The position numbers and the translations under genes are program-made. A stretch of DNA of 64,000 nucleotides, from the NCBI GenBank assembly GCA_022494885.1, contig JAGVSM010001222.1, forward strand, positions 62,001 to 126,000, in the 5' to 3' direction. This DNA comes from Micrasema longulum (Eukaryota > Arthropoda > Insecta > Trichoptera > Brachycentridae). This document shows, in pieces, positions 10,255 to 21,644 of this stretch. Each line of letters begins with the position of its first letter. Positions within the stretch are counted from its first letter, which is position 1. A model generated the notes under the pieces. It did no database searches. It was not told where the DNA came from and saw only the letters and a list, made by a program, of their open reading frames with translations.

Positions 10255-10860
10255 TATTATAAATAAAGTTTCTACCTCTCTAATAGAGTAAAAACTCGTG
10301 TCATTTTTATTATCAAAACAGGTTCCTTACTTATCATATATAAAAAGATACATTAATTTCTACTGTATCGAGTTCAGTGTTCAATGTTTTTTTTATTTAA
10401 ATTAAAACGTTTTGATATTTGATACCGCTTTAAAGATTTCTTTATGATAATTGAAGTTTTTTTTCCAACATATATATATATACTAATGATTCAAAGCTGC
10501 AGTTGTATCGCATCCGTGAAAATTTTAATTATTTGGAAATTTAGGGTTTGGAGAATTTTGTAAATAAATGGGTTTTTTCAGTGATAGTTTATATAATAGA
10601 TGCTGTATAAAAGATGTCATTAATTGAGGGTAAATCATTTCTTTAAAAACTATATTTGCAGGATAAATTCTAGGCTTTTTAAATATATTTTTTGCGATTG
10701 TTGTTTGAGCAATCAAAAGTGGACGTAAATTTGTCTAGCCTATGACTCCATACTGCAGAATATAATGTACGATTGCGCAGTAAACAGTTATTTTTTGAAG
10801 AAAGAGTCTAACAAATATGTTAATTAGTTTTCTAACACTTTATACTATAGTTTTTTTTTG
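10255..10860 (-). pseudogene. LINE pol C-terminal remnant with 3' UTR
   Basis: The minus strand encodes a YCAIVHYILQYGVIG-like block, then LLIAQTTIAKNIFKKPRIYP and QHLLYKLSLKKPIYL. This is the 'ILxYGI ... AQxxIxKxIxKKPxxYP' block after the RT core of Jockey/CR1-like LINEs. The 3' UTR includes taatagagtaaaaactcgtg and tactgtatcgagttcag, both found again at about 49065 and 49225. It is 5'-truncated with internal stops. Confidence 0.75.
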
Positions 10861-11394
10861 TAATTTTCATTTTATATTACTTACTATCTATCTAGGATAA
10901 TACCAAGGTACATTATATCTTTGGATTTTTTTTATTGTCGTACATATTTGGAAAAAATAGTCTAATACAAATTATAGTAAGAAATATAGAATTTCCTAAG
11001 AATTGCAACCCGTGATTGTCCATATTCGGAATTACATATGAGTTCAAACCTGTCAGTAAATTTTTAAAATAACAATTCACAAACAATAAAACATGTTGAA
11101 ATTATAAAGAAAAACATAAAAACAACTTACCGAACGTATAATAATAATACTATTTTCAATAAATTGACGTAAATAATCTAGCTTTTACGTATCTTGAAAA
11201 ATTTTTTAGCTTTTACGTATCTTGAAAAATTTTCTATCATTGCCAAAATAAATAATTTCTGCCACTTCACAGCTTGACGGAGTGACAAAATTAGAGCGGT
11301 ACTCTAAAGTGAGTGAATGAGAAAAAAAATAGTTCTTGTATTGCGTCATTGACTTTTTGTCGAAAAGAAATTAAATTCTGTTAATATTAATAAC
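10861..11394. other. unassigned DNA with a short direct repeat
   Basis: The word tagcttttacgtatcttgaaaaattttct is tandemly doubled at about 11179-11236, a simple local duplication. Nothing else is recognised. Confidence 0.5.
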
Positions 11395-11605
11395 TTCCAA
11401 GGAGGTTGAATCCAGTTCTTGTCTACGAGAATTTGGATAGGCTCGAAATATTGTCGATATATTCAGATGGTCCAAGAAGAAGTATAAAAAATTTGAAAAT
11501 AATTTCAGGTGCTGCCTAGTATAAAGCTAAAATAATTCAGTCAGAATGTCACCCGCATCAATAAAGGTTTCAGCTTTTTAACTTCACAAAGATCAACAGA
11601 TTGAA
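11395..11605 (-). repeat. R1 repeat, copy 3 (inverted)
   Basis: aaggaggttgaatccagttc, ttgtctacgagaatttgga, caggtgctgcctagta, ttcagctttttaacttcac and atcaacagattgaagaata align in inverted orientation with R1. It retains one terminal arm and part of the body. Confidence 0.65.
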
Positions 11606-11644
11606 GAATAGGGAAATATCACGTACCTACTACGAATACCGAAA

Positions 11645-12180
11645 AACATATATTTATTTATTTATTTATTTATTTTACTAGGTAAACAAACAGTATGTAC
11701 ACATATATTGCCAATTTCTTTGTATATTAGAGTAAGAAACTCATGCACACACCAAAAAAAATTTTTACACTTAATACAATAATTTAAATTATGTTCAATA
11801 TAATAAATGTAAAAGTAACGAAATGAAAAAATATTTATATAATAATAATGTTAAATGTCTGCTTCTCTCAAAATTTCAATAATTTTTGACCTAAATTTAC
11901 ATACATTGTCACAAAAAATATCAGCCTCGGTAAATATATTGTTATCTTGGTCGCATATTCTAGGTATTGTAGATTGTTTAAAATAGTTTGTTGACGCGTT
12001 TTCAGTGTAAAACAAAAGATTTTGTCTTGTCGGTCTAGATGGCACACGGAATGGAAGTCTTTCTAATAGGTTAGGAGAATCAATTTTGTTATTAATTAAT
12101 TTGAATAAAATTAACTAATTAATTTGAATGAAATGGATTTAGAATAATCAATTGTATATACAAAATCAATATGGATACTG
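11645..12180 (-). pseudogene. Jockey/CR1-like LINE C-terminus, antisense
   Basis: A (TTTA)n tail opens the element on the plus strand. The minus strand encodes KIDSPNLLERLPFRVPSRP followed by TRQNLLFYTENASTNYFKQS, ICDQDNNIF and FRSKIIEILREADI with a stop. This matches the C-terminal extension of Jockey-like pol (the 'LLxxxxFxVPxRxTR' block). A similar block is encoded at 47740-48430. A small tandem duplication of attaatttgaat at 12095-12131 interrupts it, and the antisense frame continues to about 12395 without recognisable motifs. Confidence 0.7.
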
Positions 12181-12524
12181 TAGAGAAATGTTTTCATATA
12201 CAACTTTAAAAAAGAAAATATAAAAAATATTTCACTAGAAAAACGCGACATGTTTGGCATTGATTGTTGTGACGTTAAAATACGTGACGATGTTCTATAA
12301 AAATTCGAATGATTTGGAACAAAGTTATAAATGAACATGAATCGTGACGTATTAGGGGCGTGGCCAATGCAATGACCGTTTTTGCGGGAATTCAAATTAC
12401 AAATTTGAAAATATTATTTATGCTACTAATAAGTAGCAAATTTTATTGTTTTTATTTGACAGTATTTCATAGACCCTTATTACTTTAAAAAAAGTTATAT
12501 TTCCCTATAAAAACAATACAGATG

Positions 12525-12670
12525 TTAAAACATAGGCAGAATGGTGAATGTTACAAAGTGTGTAAAGTTGCCACTCAAACCAGCCAAGTATTGAGCCATG
12601 TAAATGCCTAGACTTCTATATTCCCTTCTATAAAATTATCTTCATCTTTGTTGTAGCATAATATATGTGG
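12525..12670 (-). repeat. R1 repeat, copy 4 (fragment)
   Basis: ggcagaatggtgaatgttac, agtgtgtaaagttgccact, tgtaaatgcctagacttc and tcttcatctttgttg are the inverted R1 body and inner arm. Confidence 0.65.
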
Positions 12671-13879
12671 GAATATAATATATACTGCCGAAACAATAAA
12701 ATTGTCATTTTTCATGATACTCTCTCAGCTTTTGCGAATAATCTCTTAGGAATAAATCTTATTTAATAAGTACACACGTACAACTTATTTTTTATTGCAT
12801 TGTATCCTGTATAAAAAATATGTATTACATCTTAATATATAAATCTATTTTGTAAAATTCTAAAATTGAAGATATATATGAATGTAAAATTGTATCGACG
12901 AATAGACGCTGATAGACTCAAAATATTGTTTTTTTAATTTTAAGCCGGTTAAACATATCTACTTCCCTTCCAAACTTATGATTAAGTTATTAAGTGCATC
13001 ACTCATTTATGCATATTTACGGCTAATTATGTACCATGTACATCTTTATTAACGGACTAAATATCATTAAAGCTGGTTGCAACAATGTCGCGCTAATATA
13101 ATGTCAGTGAAGTAATGGTACAGGGCACAGGGCACAGACAACGTAGATTTGCAAAAACATGACATTCTATGCAGCGGAGACAGCAAGGTGCCAGTTATTG
13201 AAAATTTGAGAACCAACCCACATCTTCCCATAATAATAGGTAACATTCAAGCTCAAAATTACCGTAGCAGTATACGTAACTGCCACAATTGCCATTGTAT
13301 CAAAGCTAGAATTTACGTACTACCGGTCCCAACACACCTGAAAACATCACGTAAATTACAGTCCCGATAACCGAAAGACACCAATAATCATCTCTCCGTT
13401 TCATTCCTTACTTGCGGTGATACTGCCTTTTTGTCGCGAGGATGGAAAACTTCCCTCTACATTTGTTTCCAGTTGTTTGCCGATACGTTTGATATCGGTT
13501 GGCGGGAAATTTGCATGCGAAACGAACCATTAATTGGTTTTGAGCCATTGCGGTAATTTCCCAAGTACAAAAGTGATACAATTACTTTTGTTAAAGAACG
13601 CTTTGTTATATGAGAAGATTCTCGAAATTCAACGCGTATTTAGAAATTATAGGAACAAGCATAAAAGTTGGAAAGTAGGCGTAACACTAATTGAGGATTT
13701 ATAATCCTAATAGTTGGTAATCAGCAAGAGTTGCACCATTGTTTCCCAGTGCGCAATGTAGCTTTATTAATAAACTATTAACTTGTTACAAACCGAAACA
13801 TTTTTTTTAGTAGTACACAAATTGCGTTATTTACATGAAAAATAAATAAAGAGAAGCATGTCTTTTACTTCAACATTAA
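12671..13879. other. unassigned DNA, possibly single-copy
   Basis: From about 13080 to 13600 base composition is less AT-rich and I see no local repeat. A frame at 13149-13370 (73 aa) matches nothing known to me and lacks domain features. This is one of the few stretches here that could be host single-copy sequence. Confidence 0.35.
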
Positions 13880-15010
13880 GAAGAAAAGCAATCTGACCTT
13901 TCTTCATACAAACGTACTCCGGTGTTTTCTCCTGGATTATGGCACTAGAGTGATGATTTTTGTACACGCTATGGCGTGCTCGATTGTTTTGATTTTTTGA
14001 TTAATCGTTCCTAATGGGAAATAGGACCATCCAATAACCCAAAAAAGAGCCCAGTTTTATCTACCGTATTCAGACGTACGACACACAAATATGACAAATA
14101 ATTTAGAAAAACGGAAAAGATACCGACACAGATAATTTCATTTTAATACTTTTTCTCAAAAAAAAAATTAGGCGTAAAATTCCGACGTGCTTTTGTCGTT
14201 TTCACACAATATCGGAGAAGCGTCTGGACCGCGATTATAAAGGCTATTTTCATCGGTACATACCGAGACGGTATACTTAACTTCTGTACTATTTCTATCT
14301 ACCTCAGTGTGTTCTTACCGACTTGACATCTTGACGTCATATGACCGAATCCAACTAATGAATGACCCCGAAAATTTAGTCCGCGTTCGTACTTAATTAA
14401 AATTAAAAATAGTTCTAATTTATATTTTTAATAGACTTCTGTGGTAAAAAGTGCCCATTTCAAAGCGATTATAAATTTCAACGAATTCCAATTCACGTAA
14501 AAAATTCTTGCTTGAACATGATTTTTTTACGACTTTTGACAATTATCAAAACAGTATGCTTAACTTTCAGCGGTATTTATTCACCGAGTGATTACAAAAC
14601 CGGCTCTTTTAACATCTTGATACGTACATTCAGAAATATAGTAAAACATATCGAAAAATAAAATAACTAAATTTAATTTTTATATTGGCAACATTTTTAC
14701 AGCTAGATGCTCTTATATAATAGGACAGAATTTACCACATTATCTAAACTGATCGTTATGTCAGAATTTAATTCGAGTTCAAAATTTACTTATTTCTCTC
14801 TCATATTTTAAATAGGCTTTTAAGAAAAAAACTGGCTGCCTCAGAACAATGATTTTTTTAAATAAATTGTAATTAACCCATGTACTTACCTCAAAAATTA
14901 AAGCTGGGGGGTCGGTAGTGTATCTTCGTAATCGCTCGGGAGAATTTATCTTCAACCATACAGTTATGCTAAAGGTATTACGTCCTTAGCGTCCCATTGT
15001 AATTGCGGCC
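13880..15010 (+). repeat. R2 dispersed repeat, full-length copy
   Basis: The left side has ctgacctttcttcatac and tctcctggattatggcacta, the middle ataggaccatccaataac and gataccgacacagataat, and the right side accgagacggtatacttaac, ttaattcgagttcaaaattt and atttatcttcaaccata. It ends with ttgcggccctgaaaga. The right half aligns with 22685-23465; the left half aligns with 51300, 36190 and 43750. The ends (CTCCTGGATTATGG and the complement CAGGGCCGCAATTA) look like weak inverted termini. No transposase is present; I infer a non-autonomous DNA transposon of about 1.1 kb. Confidence 0.65.
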
Positions 15011-15099
15011 CTGAAAGAGAATGACAAAAAAACTATCTTGATCAGTGCATATCCTCTTAGAATTTTTGAATTAAATCGTTTTTTTTTTTTTTTTATATA

Positions 15100-15589
15100 A
15101 AAATAAACATTTGCGTTCTGATGGTTTACCCAAATACTTTTATTTTGGGATTCATTTTTTACGAGTTGTAAATACTTAACTATTAAGAAAATGAAATCAA
15201 GTTCATCCCCACCCTGTTTACAAGTAAACAATCAGTGTCTTATCTCTAAAAATAAAACATTTTTGTAAAAAAAGTCCCGTTTATAAAAACGGATAGTGCA
15301 CGTTCTACTTATTTTAAAGTTAGGCTTTAAAACTAAACTTAATTTACTGTTCTACGACAGTGAAAACGTTCTAAAAAGGTTTTAAAAAATCTCTTTAACT
15401 GTTTGCTCTGTCAGCGGTGCTCTTCTCTCATTGGCTTTTGATTTGCTCTATTGCTATTGGCAGGCAGTGAGGTCATTTTAATATCCCGGCTGTCTGATAG
15501 TTGGGTCAAAGTGTCGTCATTCGGCTTTCGTGCCAGCAAGATTACGGATTTGCAAGAGTAGACGTAGTACCTTTATGTCATACATTTTA
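15100..15589 (+). mobile_element. possible LINE 5' region
   Basis: atttgcgttctgatggtttaccca near 15110 recurs as atttgcgttcttgtgatttaccca near 15618, just before the ORF1 remnant. This suggests two partial LINE 5' ends in tandem. The intervening stretch at 15400-15560 is relatively GC-rich and may be promoter-like 5' UTR. This is inference. Confidence 0.3.
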
Positions 15590-16400
15590 TTTTTTATTTT
15601 AAAAGTAAAAAAAAAATATTTGCGTTCTTGTGATTTACCCAATTGATTTTGCAAACATCGAAATGGCCCCCCAAAAAATTCATCAAGATGAAATTCCTAG
15701 GAGCGGACATTTACTTCTCTCCGTGGTCCCCATTTTCGGCTAGCTTAGGTGTTAGCAATGCTATCACCGCTTTACAAACATAAGTCAGACGAATAGACGA
15801 CAGATATCATGAGCTGATGATGGGTCTTTCCATGGAGAGTGATTTGAAAAATTTGAGTTAGCTGAGACCATTATATGTAAACTTACCATTATAAATCAGG
15901 AAATGGAATCAAGAATCGCTTACTTGGAAAGAAACCGGGAGAAGTAAAACTTTACAACATTGAAATCAGAGGCATACAGGAAAAAACAAAAACATTCTTT
16001 AAAATTACCTTACCAAAATCCTCAATGTAACTCAATCAGCTGTGTGCACTTCCGATGTTGAGTTAGTCTAAATCTTATTGTCATTAAATTTAAAAGCTTA
16101 ACAAAAAGGAAGGAACTCATAAGAACCATTAAAAAATTTCAACGTCAAAAAAATTAGGAATGAAAAACTAAATTCGACTGTAATTATACTGGATGAAAGT
16201 AATCCGCCAATATACGTAACTGAAGACCCCAAGCTTTCGTTCTTAGCGATTGTTTTATCTCGGAAGACAAGCCGACAGAAATAAAGAATACAAATTTGTT
16301 TGGACCAGTGGCGGAAAGGTTCACATGCTGAAGGATATTAGTGGACCCTGTCACAGCCATCGATTCGGAAGATAAAAATCCCAGTTAAGTACAAAGATTC
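15590..16400 (+). pseudogene. LINE ORF1 protein remnant (FP25K-like ORF1)
   Basis: Pieces in different frames read ILNVTQSAVCTSDVEL (about 16017), KSLTKRKELIRTIKKF (about 16095), NEKLNSTVIILDESNPPIYV (about 16160) and KEYKFVWTSGGKVHMLKDIS (about 16285). Together these match the C-terminal half of the ORF1 protein of insect CR1/Jockey-like LINEs, the region related to baculovirus FP25K. The family is an RNA-binding chaperone in retrotransposition. Numerous frameshifts and stops destroy it. No RT follows within 1 kb, so this is an ORF1-side fragment. Confidence 0.75.
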
Positions 16401-16994
16401 CACGTGTTTTTTACGTATACTTTAATATAACTTTCAATATTTATAGAACTTACTCTTTTCTGACGGTATACCCACTTTGTTTTCAGTATATCACATTTTT
16501 TGTTTATTTTCTACTTCAAATTATTCCTTAAGCATACAAAATCGCTCCAAGCTTGATTTCATCATGTAAATCAAATGTCACATTTTATTAGCACGTTTAT
16601 TGAAAAACTAGTCGGTAAAACAGACGCCGGTAATATGATAAATATTACAAACATTCATCGTGACGCATGCGCTTTACAATTCTGCACTATTTCAATAACA
16701 AATATGTTGCGAACGTTGTTTTTAAATTAGATTTTATATTTTTCTTTACTTTTGATTTTAGAAGCAGTTTCTTTTCTACAGTATTTATTCCCAAAACCAT
16801 TATTTAGAATTACTTTTATGTTTTTATGCAGGTCGCACAAACAAGGGGCTAAATTGTGTATTTTTATCAATATTTAAGTGTCTGCATTCTTTTTACTATT
16901 ATTTCAGCAAGTGACAAATGTAGTGTCTTTAGAACATGATACTATTGTTATGTTGATAAAAAGTATACGTGAATTCTGATAACATTAACATATT
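16401..16994. other. unassigned AT-rich DNA
   Basis: No supported feature is seen. Confidence 0.35.
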
Positions 16995-17165
16995 ACAACC
17001 GAGATGAAGAGCATATTAGAGAAGGTAATATAAAAGTCTAGGCATCTACAGGGCTTATGAGCTGTCATATTTGTTGTAATATGTTAATGTTAACAGCTCC
17101 CCGGGTAGTTGAATCCAGTCCTTGTCTGGGAAAATTTGGACAAACTCAAAATATTGTTGATAATT
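16995..17165 (+). repeat. R1 repeat, copy 5 (two arms)
   Basis: gtctaggcatctacagggctt and atgagctgtcat are the start of the R1 body. ccccgggtagttgaatccag with ccttgtctgggaaaatttgg is the opposite terminal arm in inverted sense. The body between them is almost entirely deleted, leaving the two ends joined. Confidence 0.6.
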
Positions 17166-17267
17166 CTGGCAACCTCAAAGTTTATTGCTGGCTTTTGAAA
17201 AGAAAACATGTATCAGCCACATCTATAAATGTTTATCGATTCCATTGTACTCTTATAACAATTTTTA

Positions 17268-18353
17268 CTTGATCTTTGAATCGAAAAAGCTTTTGATAAA
17301 GTTGAATGGAGAACCATTTTTGAGATGTTAAAAAAGGCAGGAGTAAAATACAGAGACAGGAGAATTATATCTGCACTATATAAAAATGAAACTGCTGTAA
17401 TTACATATGGAAATGATATAAAATAAGCCAAAATAAGACAAGGAGTCAGACAGGGATACTCGCTGTCTTCAGAATTATTAAATGGATATATACAGTGCGC
17501 AATCGATGAAATCAGGAAAAAAATTAGTCATAGAGAGGGTGTTAAAATGCATGGAAAAAAGATAGACATGATAAGGTTTACCGATGACATCGTCCTGATT
17601 TCTTAATGTCAAGAAGAACTCACTGAGGCTCTGACCTCCATGGAGAATGTATTAAATAACAAATATAATATGAAAATAAACAGGAGCAAAACCAAAGTAA
17701 TGGCTGTGGCCCGTAATGAGCAACGAATGAATATAGTAATGTCAGGAGCAACTCTGAAAAACGCGAAAGAGTTTGTGTACCTTGGAAGCAGGATCACCTG
17801 GGATGGGAGAACAAAAAGAGAAGTCGACTGCCGCATACACCAAACGAGGCTTGCGTTTAACAAAAAATCAAAGATTTTTGAGTCAAATAATATCAAACTA
17901 AAACTCCGCAAGCAACTTGCCAAGACATATGTATGGAGCATATTGATATACGGTTGTGAGACATGGTGCCTTACCGAAAGAGATAAAAAAAGACTAGAGG
18001 CTTTCGAGATGTGGTGCTACAGAAAAATATTAGGAATTTGCTGGAGAGACCACATCATTAATGATGAGGTTCTCAACAGAATCGAAGAAGGTAGGCACCT
18101 AATCAAAACCATCTCAGAGAAGTGAGCCCGATGGATCGGCCACATTATGCGCCATAAAAGTCTCCTGCATGACATCATAGAGGGAATGGCTGAGGGGACA
18201 AATTATAGAGGGCGCCCCCGACGGGAATATTTGGAGCAAGTGTGCGAAGATTTTAACTGCGCCTCTTATGTCGAGCTGAAGAGGGCTGCAGAAAATAGAG
18301 ACCAATGGAGGACGAGATGCAGGACTTTGCTGCAAACCAATCCCCGGGATTGA
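17268..18353 (+). pseudogene. RTE-clade LINE reverse transcriptase, C-terminal half
   Basis: One frame runs almost throughout: IEKAFDKVEWRTIFEML (motif A), IRQGVRQGYSLS (motif B) and IRFTDDIVLIS (motif C, FTDD instead of YADD). Then come KEFVYLGSRITWDGRTKREV, AKTYVWSILIYGCETWCL, RLEAFEMWCYRKILGICWRD and ARWIGHIMRHKSLL, ending NRDQWRTRCRTLL and a stop at 18351. This is the layout of RTE-type endonuclease-reverse transcriptases. In-frame stops occur near 17274, 17427, 17604 and 18123, with no frameshift, so the copy is inactive but fairly recent. It is 5'-truncated, starting just after an R1 fragment. Confidence 0.92.
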
Positions 18354-18359
18354 GACTGC

Positions 18360-18929
18360 AAAGAAAAGAACTTAATCTCTTCATTCAATATTTATTTTAC
18401 TGCATAAATGTTGATTTTTACACAAACACAGAAAAAATTACAACACCGTATGTTGCTAAATATCCATAGTATTTTGTTGATTGCATCTTACAACCGTTAA
18501 TAATAACCTTTCCTGTCTTATTATCTTACTCTCGGGAAAGAAAAGCTGTATCAATTGTTTTTTATGTTGTTGCCTTAGTAAACTGAACAGGTATACCATA
18601 TATTGTTGTCCTAGAACGAATGCAAATAAGCATGGGCAAAAAAGCAAACTTATATGTACCAATTTGGCATTCAACTTTGGAAGGCAAAGATAATAGCTAC
18701 TCATATATATTATTATCGACCATATCACCAGTACATACATCAAATGACCATTAATATCTGTGTAAATTGTTATTACTAGAAACTATTTTTCTCCATCATA
18801 GGAACATTAAAAAAAGTGACGCAATTTCTTTAAATATGTAATTATGGAAGACACTAATAATTAATTTTTATATAAAATGTGGTAATAGAAAACCAAATCA
18901 TAAAAAAATATTATTAGTCTGCGAACAAT
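18360..18929. other. unassigned DNA
   Basis: Overlapping frames on both strands at 18456-18743 are not supported by any motif. Confidence 0.35.
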
Positions 18930-18934
18930 TTTTA

Positions 18935-19105
18935 AAAAACGGTTTAGAACGTATAAAAAGAAGTAATGAAAAATATACCTTAACACCCAGACCAATTGAG
19001 AATTAACTTTTTTTGATTTTTATCTTGCAACTGGCGGGAATCGAACCCGCGACGCTAGTTTCAAAGTTAGCTTTATTACTAACTGCGCCATAGCGCCTGT
19101 CGTGT
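18935..19105 (-). mobile_element. SINE-B, tRNA-derived, antisense
   Basis: Read on the minus strand, the head is caggcgctatggcgcagtta followed by tcgcgggttcgattcccgcc, i.e. A-box-like and B-box tRNA promoter words. Then comes a short body with caagataaaaatc and ttctcaattggtc. The same head and body are at 59611-59760 in plus orientation. The pseudo-anticodon arm is degenerate and the acceptor ends do not pair well, so I call a SINE and not a tRNA gene. Confidence 0.75.
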
Positions 19106-19704
19106 GCCATTCGTCCAGGTTTCTGGTTCTATTTTACACACAGAACTGTATTCTTTGTCTTCATCAAAAATATATAAATTTGAAGTAATTCAGTAACCTT
19201 TATGAGCCTGAAGGTAAAAAAATCCGCGAGTTCCTTAGGGGGGGTTCCACAAATACTCCAGCCAAAATAATATAAATACGACTTTAAAAAAAGTCGTTAT
19301 GATTGTCATGGTAGGGTTTATAGAACTGTTTCATAATATTTCGAGTTTTCTCGAAAATCTATACATTTTTTCATTAACTTCTGTTGCGAGAGAATGCTGT
19401 GTGACATCGCGATGCGTTCACCGTGACACGTTGGACAGTACTGATCTAATATAGCACCACGGCACCATCCGTTAGCAGGAATGTACTCGGGATGGAGAAT
19501 GTAAAATGTTAATCACAAAATCCAGTTTTTTGTGGTTGACTGAATATTTGCGCCCAAATAGCGAAATGTGCACGTGCTAACTGACTAATATATCAAATAT
19601 TATCAAAATGTAAAGCGATGAATTGTAATGTTGTTATACAATCTTAACATTGTGAAGTAGAATTTTCATAATAATTAAATCAACATGATGATTAATAGTG
19701 CAAG
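19106..19704. other. unassigned DNA, possibly single-copy
   Basis: Mixed composition; 19380-19500 is comparatively GC-rich. A small perfect hairpin, acgactttaaaaaaagtcgt, is at about 19277. No gene is recognised. Confidence 0.35.
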
Positions 19705-20335
19705 GTAATATGTGCAAGCCTTATCTCCCCATTAAAAAAATCAGCTGTTATTTTGAATTATTCAGGTTTTTTTTGTGTATGTATCTTTCGATATATATTT
19801 TCGTTTTTTTTACAAACTTTTAGCTGCCTATTACTTTTTAGCGAGCTACCTCTTCATATAAAAATGCACCTTCTTAAGCCACCTTCAAGAAACGCCTGAA
19901 ACATTATTAAATATCCCCAGAATCCTGAACTCCCTGAATTTTTATTGTTTTTTTAAATATATATATTTTCATCCCTTATTCTCTCCTTGGTTTCTCTTTC
20001 TCTCTCCTTCCAAACTCATCTGATTCCACATTTCTCATCATTTAATATGTATGACATAATGTACTTTTTTTAAAAGTTAACATGTGAAAGCCTTATCTTC
20101 AAATTAAAAAATTGCTTTTAGTTCGAACTAATTAGTTTATTTTTATTTTATGCATGTATCTTTTGATATCTATTTACGTTTTTTTAGCTCAAAATTTTAG
20201 TCAACTCTTCTTTTGACCAGTCTGTTTTTTGGTTGGCTGGAAGATATTGCTTTAAGCAATATGTCACCAAAGTACTCATTCTTTGTACATGAATTTTTAA
20301 ATAAAAAGTAAACAAATAAACTTTTGACCAACTCT
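19705..20335 (+). pseudogene. LINE C-terminus plus 3' UTR, with duplicated UTR segment
   Basis: The block ctcttcatataaaaatgcacc, ccaccttcaagaaacgcctg encodes the 'LPLHI ... TFKKRL'-like C-terminus of Jockey/CR1-like pol. It is followed by a 3' UTR (gccttatcttcaaattaa, gaccagtctgttttttgg, atattgctttaagcaat) ending near a polyadenylation-like aaataaa. The same order is found antisense at 37490-38215. A second copy of the UTR piece (gcaagccttatctcccc to about 19810) lies upstream of the coding block, so two LINE ends are stacked here. Confidence 0.7.
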
Positions 20336-20384
20336 TCATCTGACTAGTCTGTTTTTTGGTTTTTTTATTTTATTATTATTATTT

Positions 20385-20950
20385 TTAAAAACATATAACA
20401 TATTATACTCCCAGGAGTTATTAAAGAAACTTATTTGGGACCGTACATAAAAAAACACATTTTTTTGACAATACATAATATCATACAAATTAATTCATCC
20501 GAAATAAAAGAAAACATTATTGTTAAAGAAACATAAAACACCATCTTATATAAACTACATTAATAATTATCACTATCAAAAAGATTTGAGAAATATTTTT
20601 TAATTGCGACACTTCTGTATTTTTTATTCAATGTTTCGTGTCTTAGCTCATCAGGCAGCTTATTATATTCGGAATGGCCAATATTTTCCAAGGACCTACT
20701 GCCAAACTTTGTTGAGAGAAACTTTAAAAAAAAAGAGACACATTCAGATTCCCTGAATAACGCGTATTGTAATTATGAATATTATGACCAAATGTGTATT
20801 TTAAATTTGAGTGAGCAGAAAAGTTTATGATATTTAAAATAGTATTGGTTATGTCATGGAGTGGCATAACCTTGAAAGGAAGTATCTTTGTTGATATTGT
20901 TTTTGGCAATAAGTGCTTTTTATTTGTGCTAAATAAATTAACTAACAAAA
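20385..20950 (-). pseudogene. CR1/Jockey-like LINE C-terminus and 3' UTR, antisense
   Basis: The minus strand encodes TFGHNIHNYNTRYSGNLNVS, then FGSRSLENIGHSEYNKLPDE and YRSVAIKKYFSNLFDSDNY. These are the 'HxYxTR ... YNxLPxxL ... FK' blocks that end CR1/Jockey-like pol proteins. The 3' UTR contains actcctgggagta, shared with 270-366, and the element ends in an (ATA)n/(A)n tail. One frameshift near 20745 is visible. Confidence 0.8.
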
Positions 20951-20984
20951 AAGTTATTGAACAAATCAGCTACCCAGGGACTCT

Positions 20985-21320
20985 AGTTACCCCTCTTAGG
21001 CTCGGAAGGGTCAGAGTATAAGCGTGATGTTTTCGATATCACGCTATTTCCAGTACATTTCTCTCTTCCAAAGATGAGCGGTATGACAAGCGTCCAGTGG
21101 TCGCCAATTACCGTAATGCGGGGCCCGTCCCGTCCTCAACTGAGGAGAATTACCCGAGTCAGGTGGCAGAAAGCCGTCATTACCTTTGTGTTTATATTTA
21201 TACTTTATTCTCCGCCATTGTTGCCGCGGTTCTTTGTCCAATTGATTCAATTGCCGTCTATTTCCCAGATGTCATTTGAATACCGCTCGTCGCGACTTGA
21301 CACGAACCCGACGTAATGCA
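20985..21320. other. relatively GC-rich unassigned block
   Basis: CpG and G/C content rise (for example ggggcccgtcccgtcctc, ttgccgcggttctttg, cgctcgtcgcgacttg). A hairpin, agcgtgat/atcacgct, lies at 21021-21045. Three overlapping frames of 60-80 codons exist, but none shows a motif I recognise. It could be an exon or regulatory block of a host gene; I cannot support a function. Confidence 0.35.
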
Positions 21321-21644
21321 TCGAAGCGAATATGCACGAAAGAATTTCTATGAAACGTATGCAGTTCAAAGGCTGTCTATTTTACAAACACAATTTTTCA
21401 TCGGCATAAAAATGAAAACCTATCATTTGAAAGACGCTTTAATCAAAATACCCTTAAGTATTCATTTATTCGGCTTTGCGGATTCTAAATTAAGCATTTG
21501 AAATTACAAAGGAAGGTACATTAAAAAATTTTCTCGCAATATAATTCTTAAACTTTTCTGTATGTTTGATAATGCTTTTTCTTTTTCATAATTATATTTT
21601 TCTATTTTTATTCAAATTAAAAACAAATTATACTACTACTAACA

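Noticed and set aside
15590..16400. Integrated baculovirus FP25K gene
   Set aside because: The similarity is to the ORF1 proteins of insect LINEs that share this fold. The sequence lies in a retroelement-rich area with no other viral gene.
21074..21316. Overlapping open frames of 60-80 codons on both strands
   Set aside because: Several frames are open at once because the block is less AT-rich; none shows a domain, signal peptide or codon pattern that favours one.
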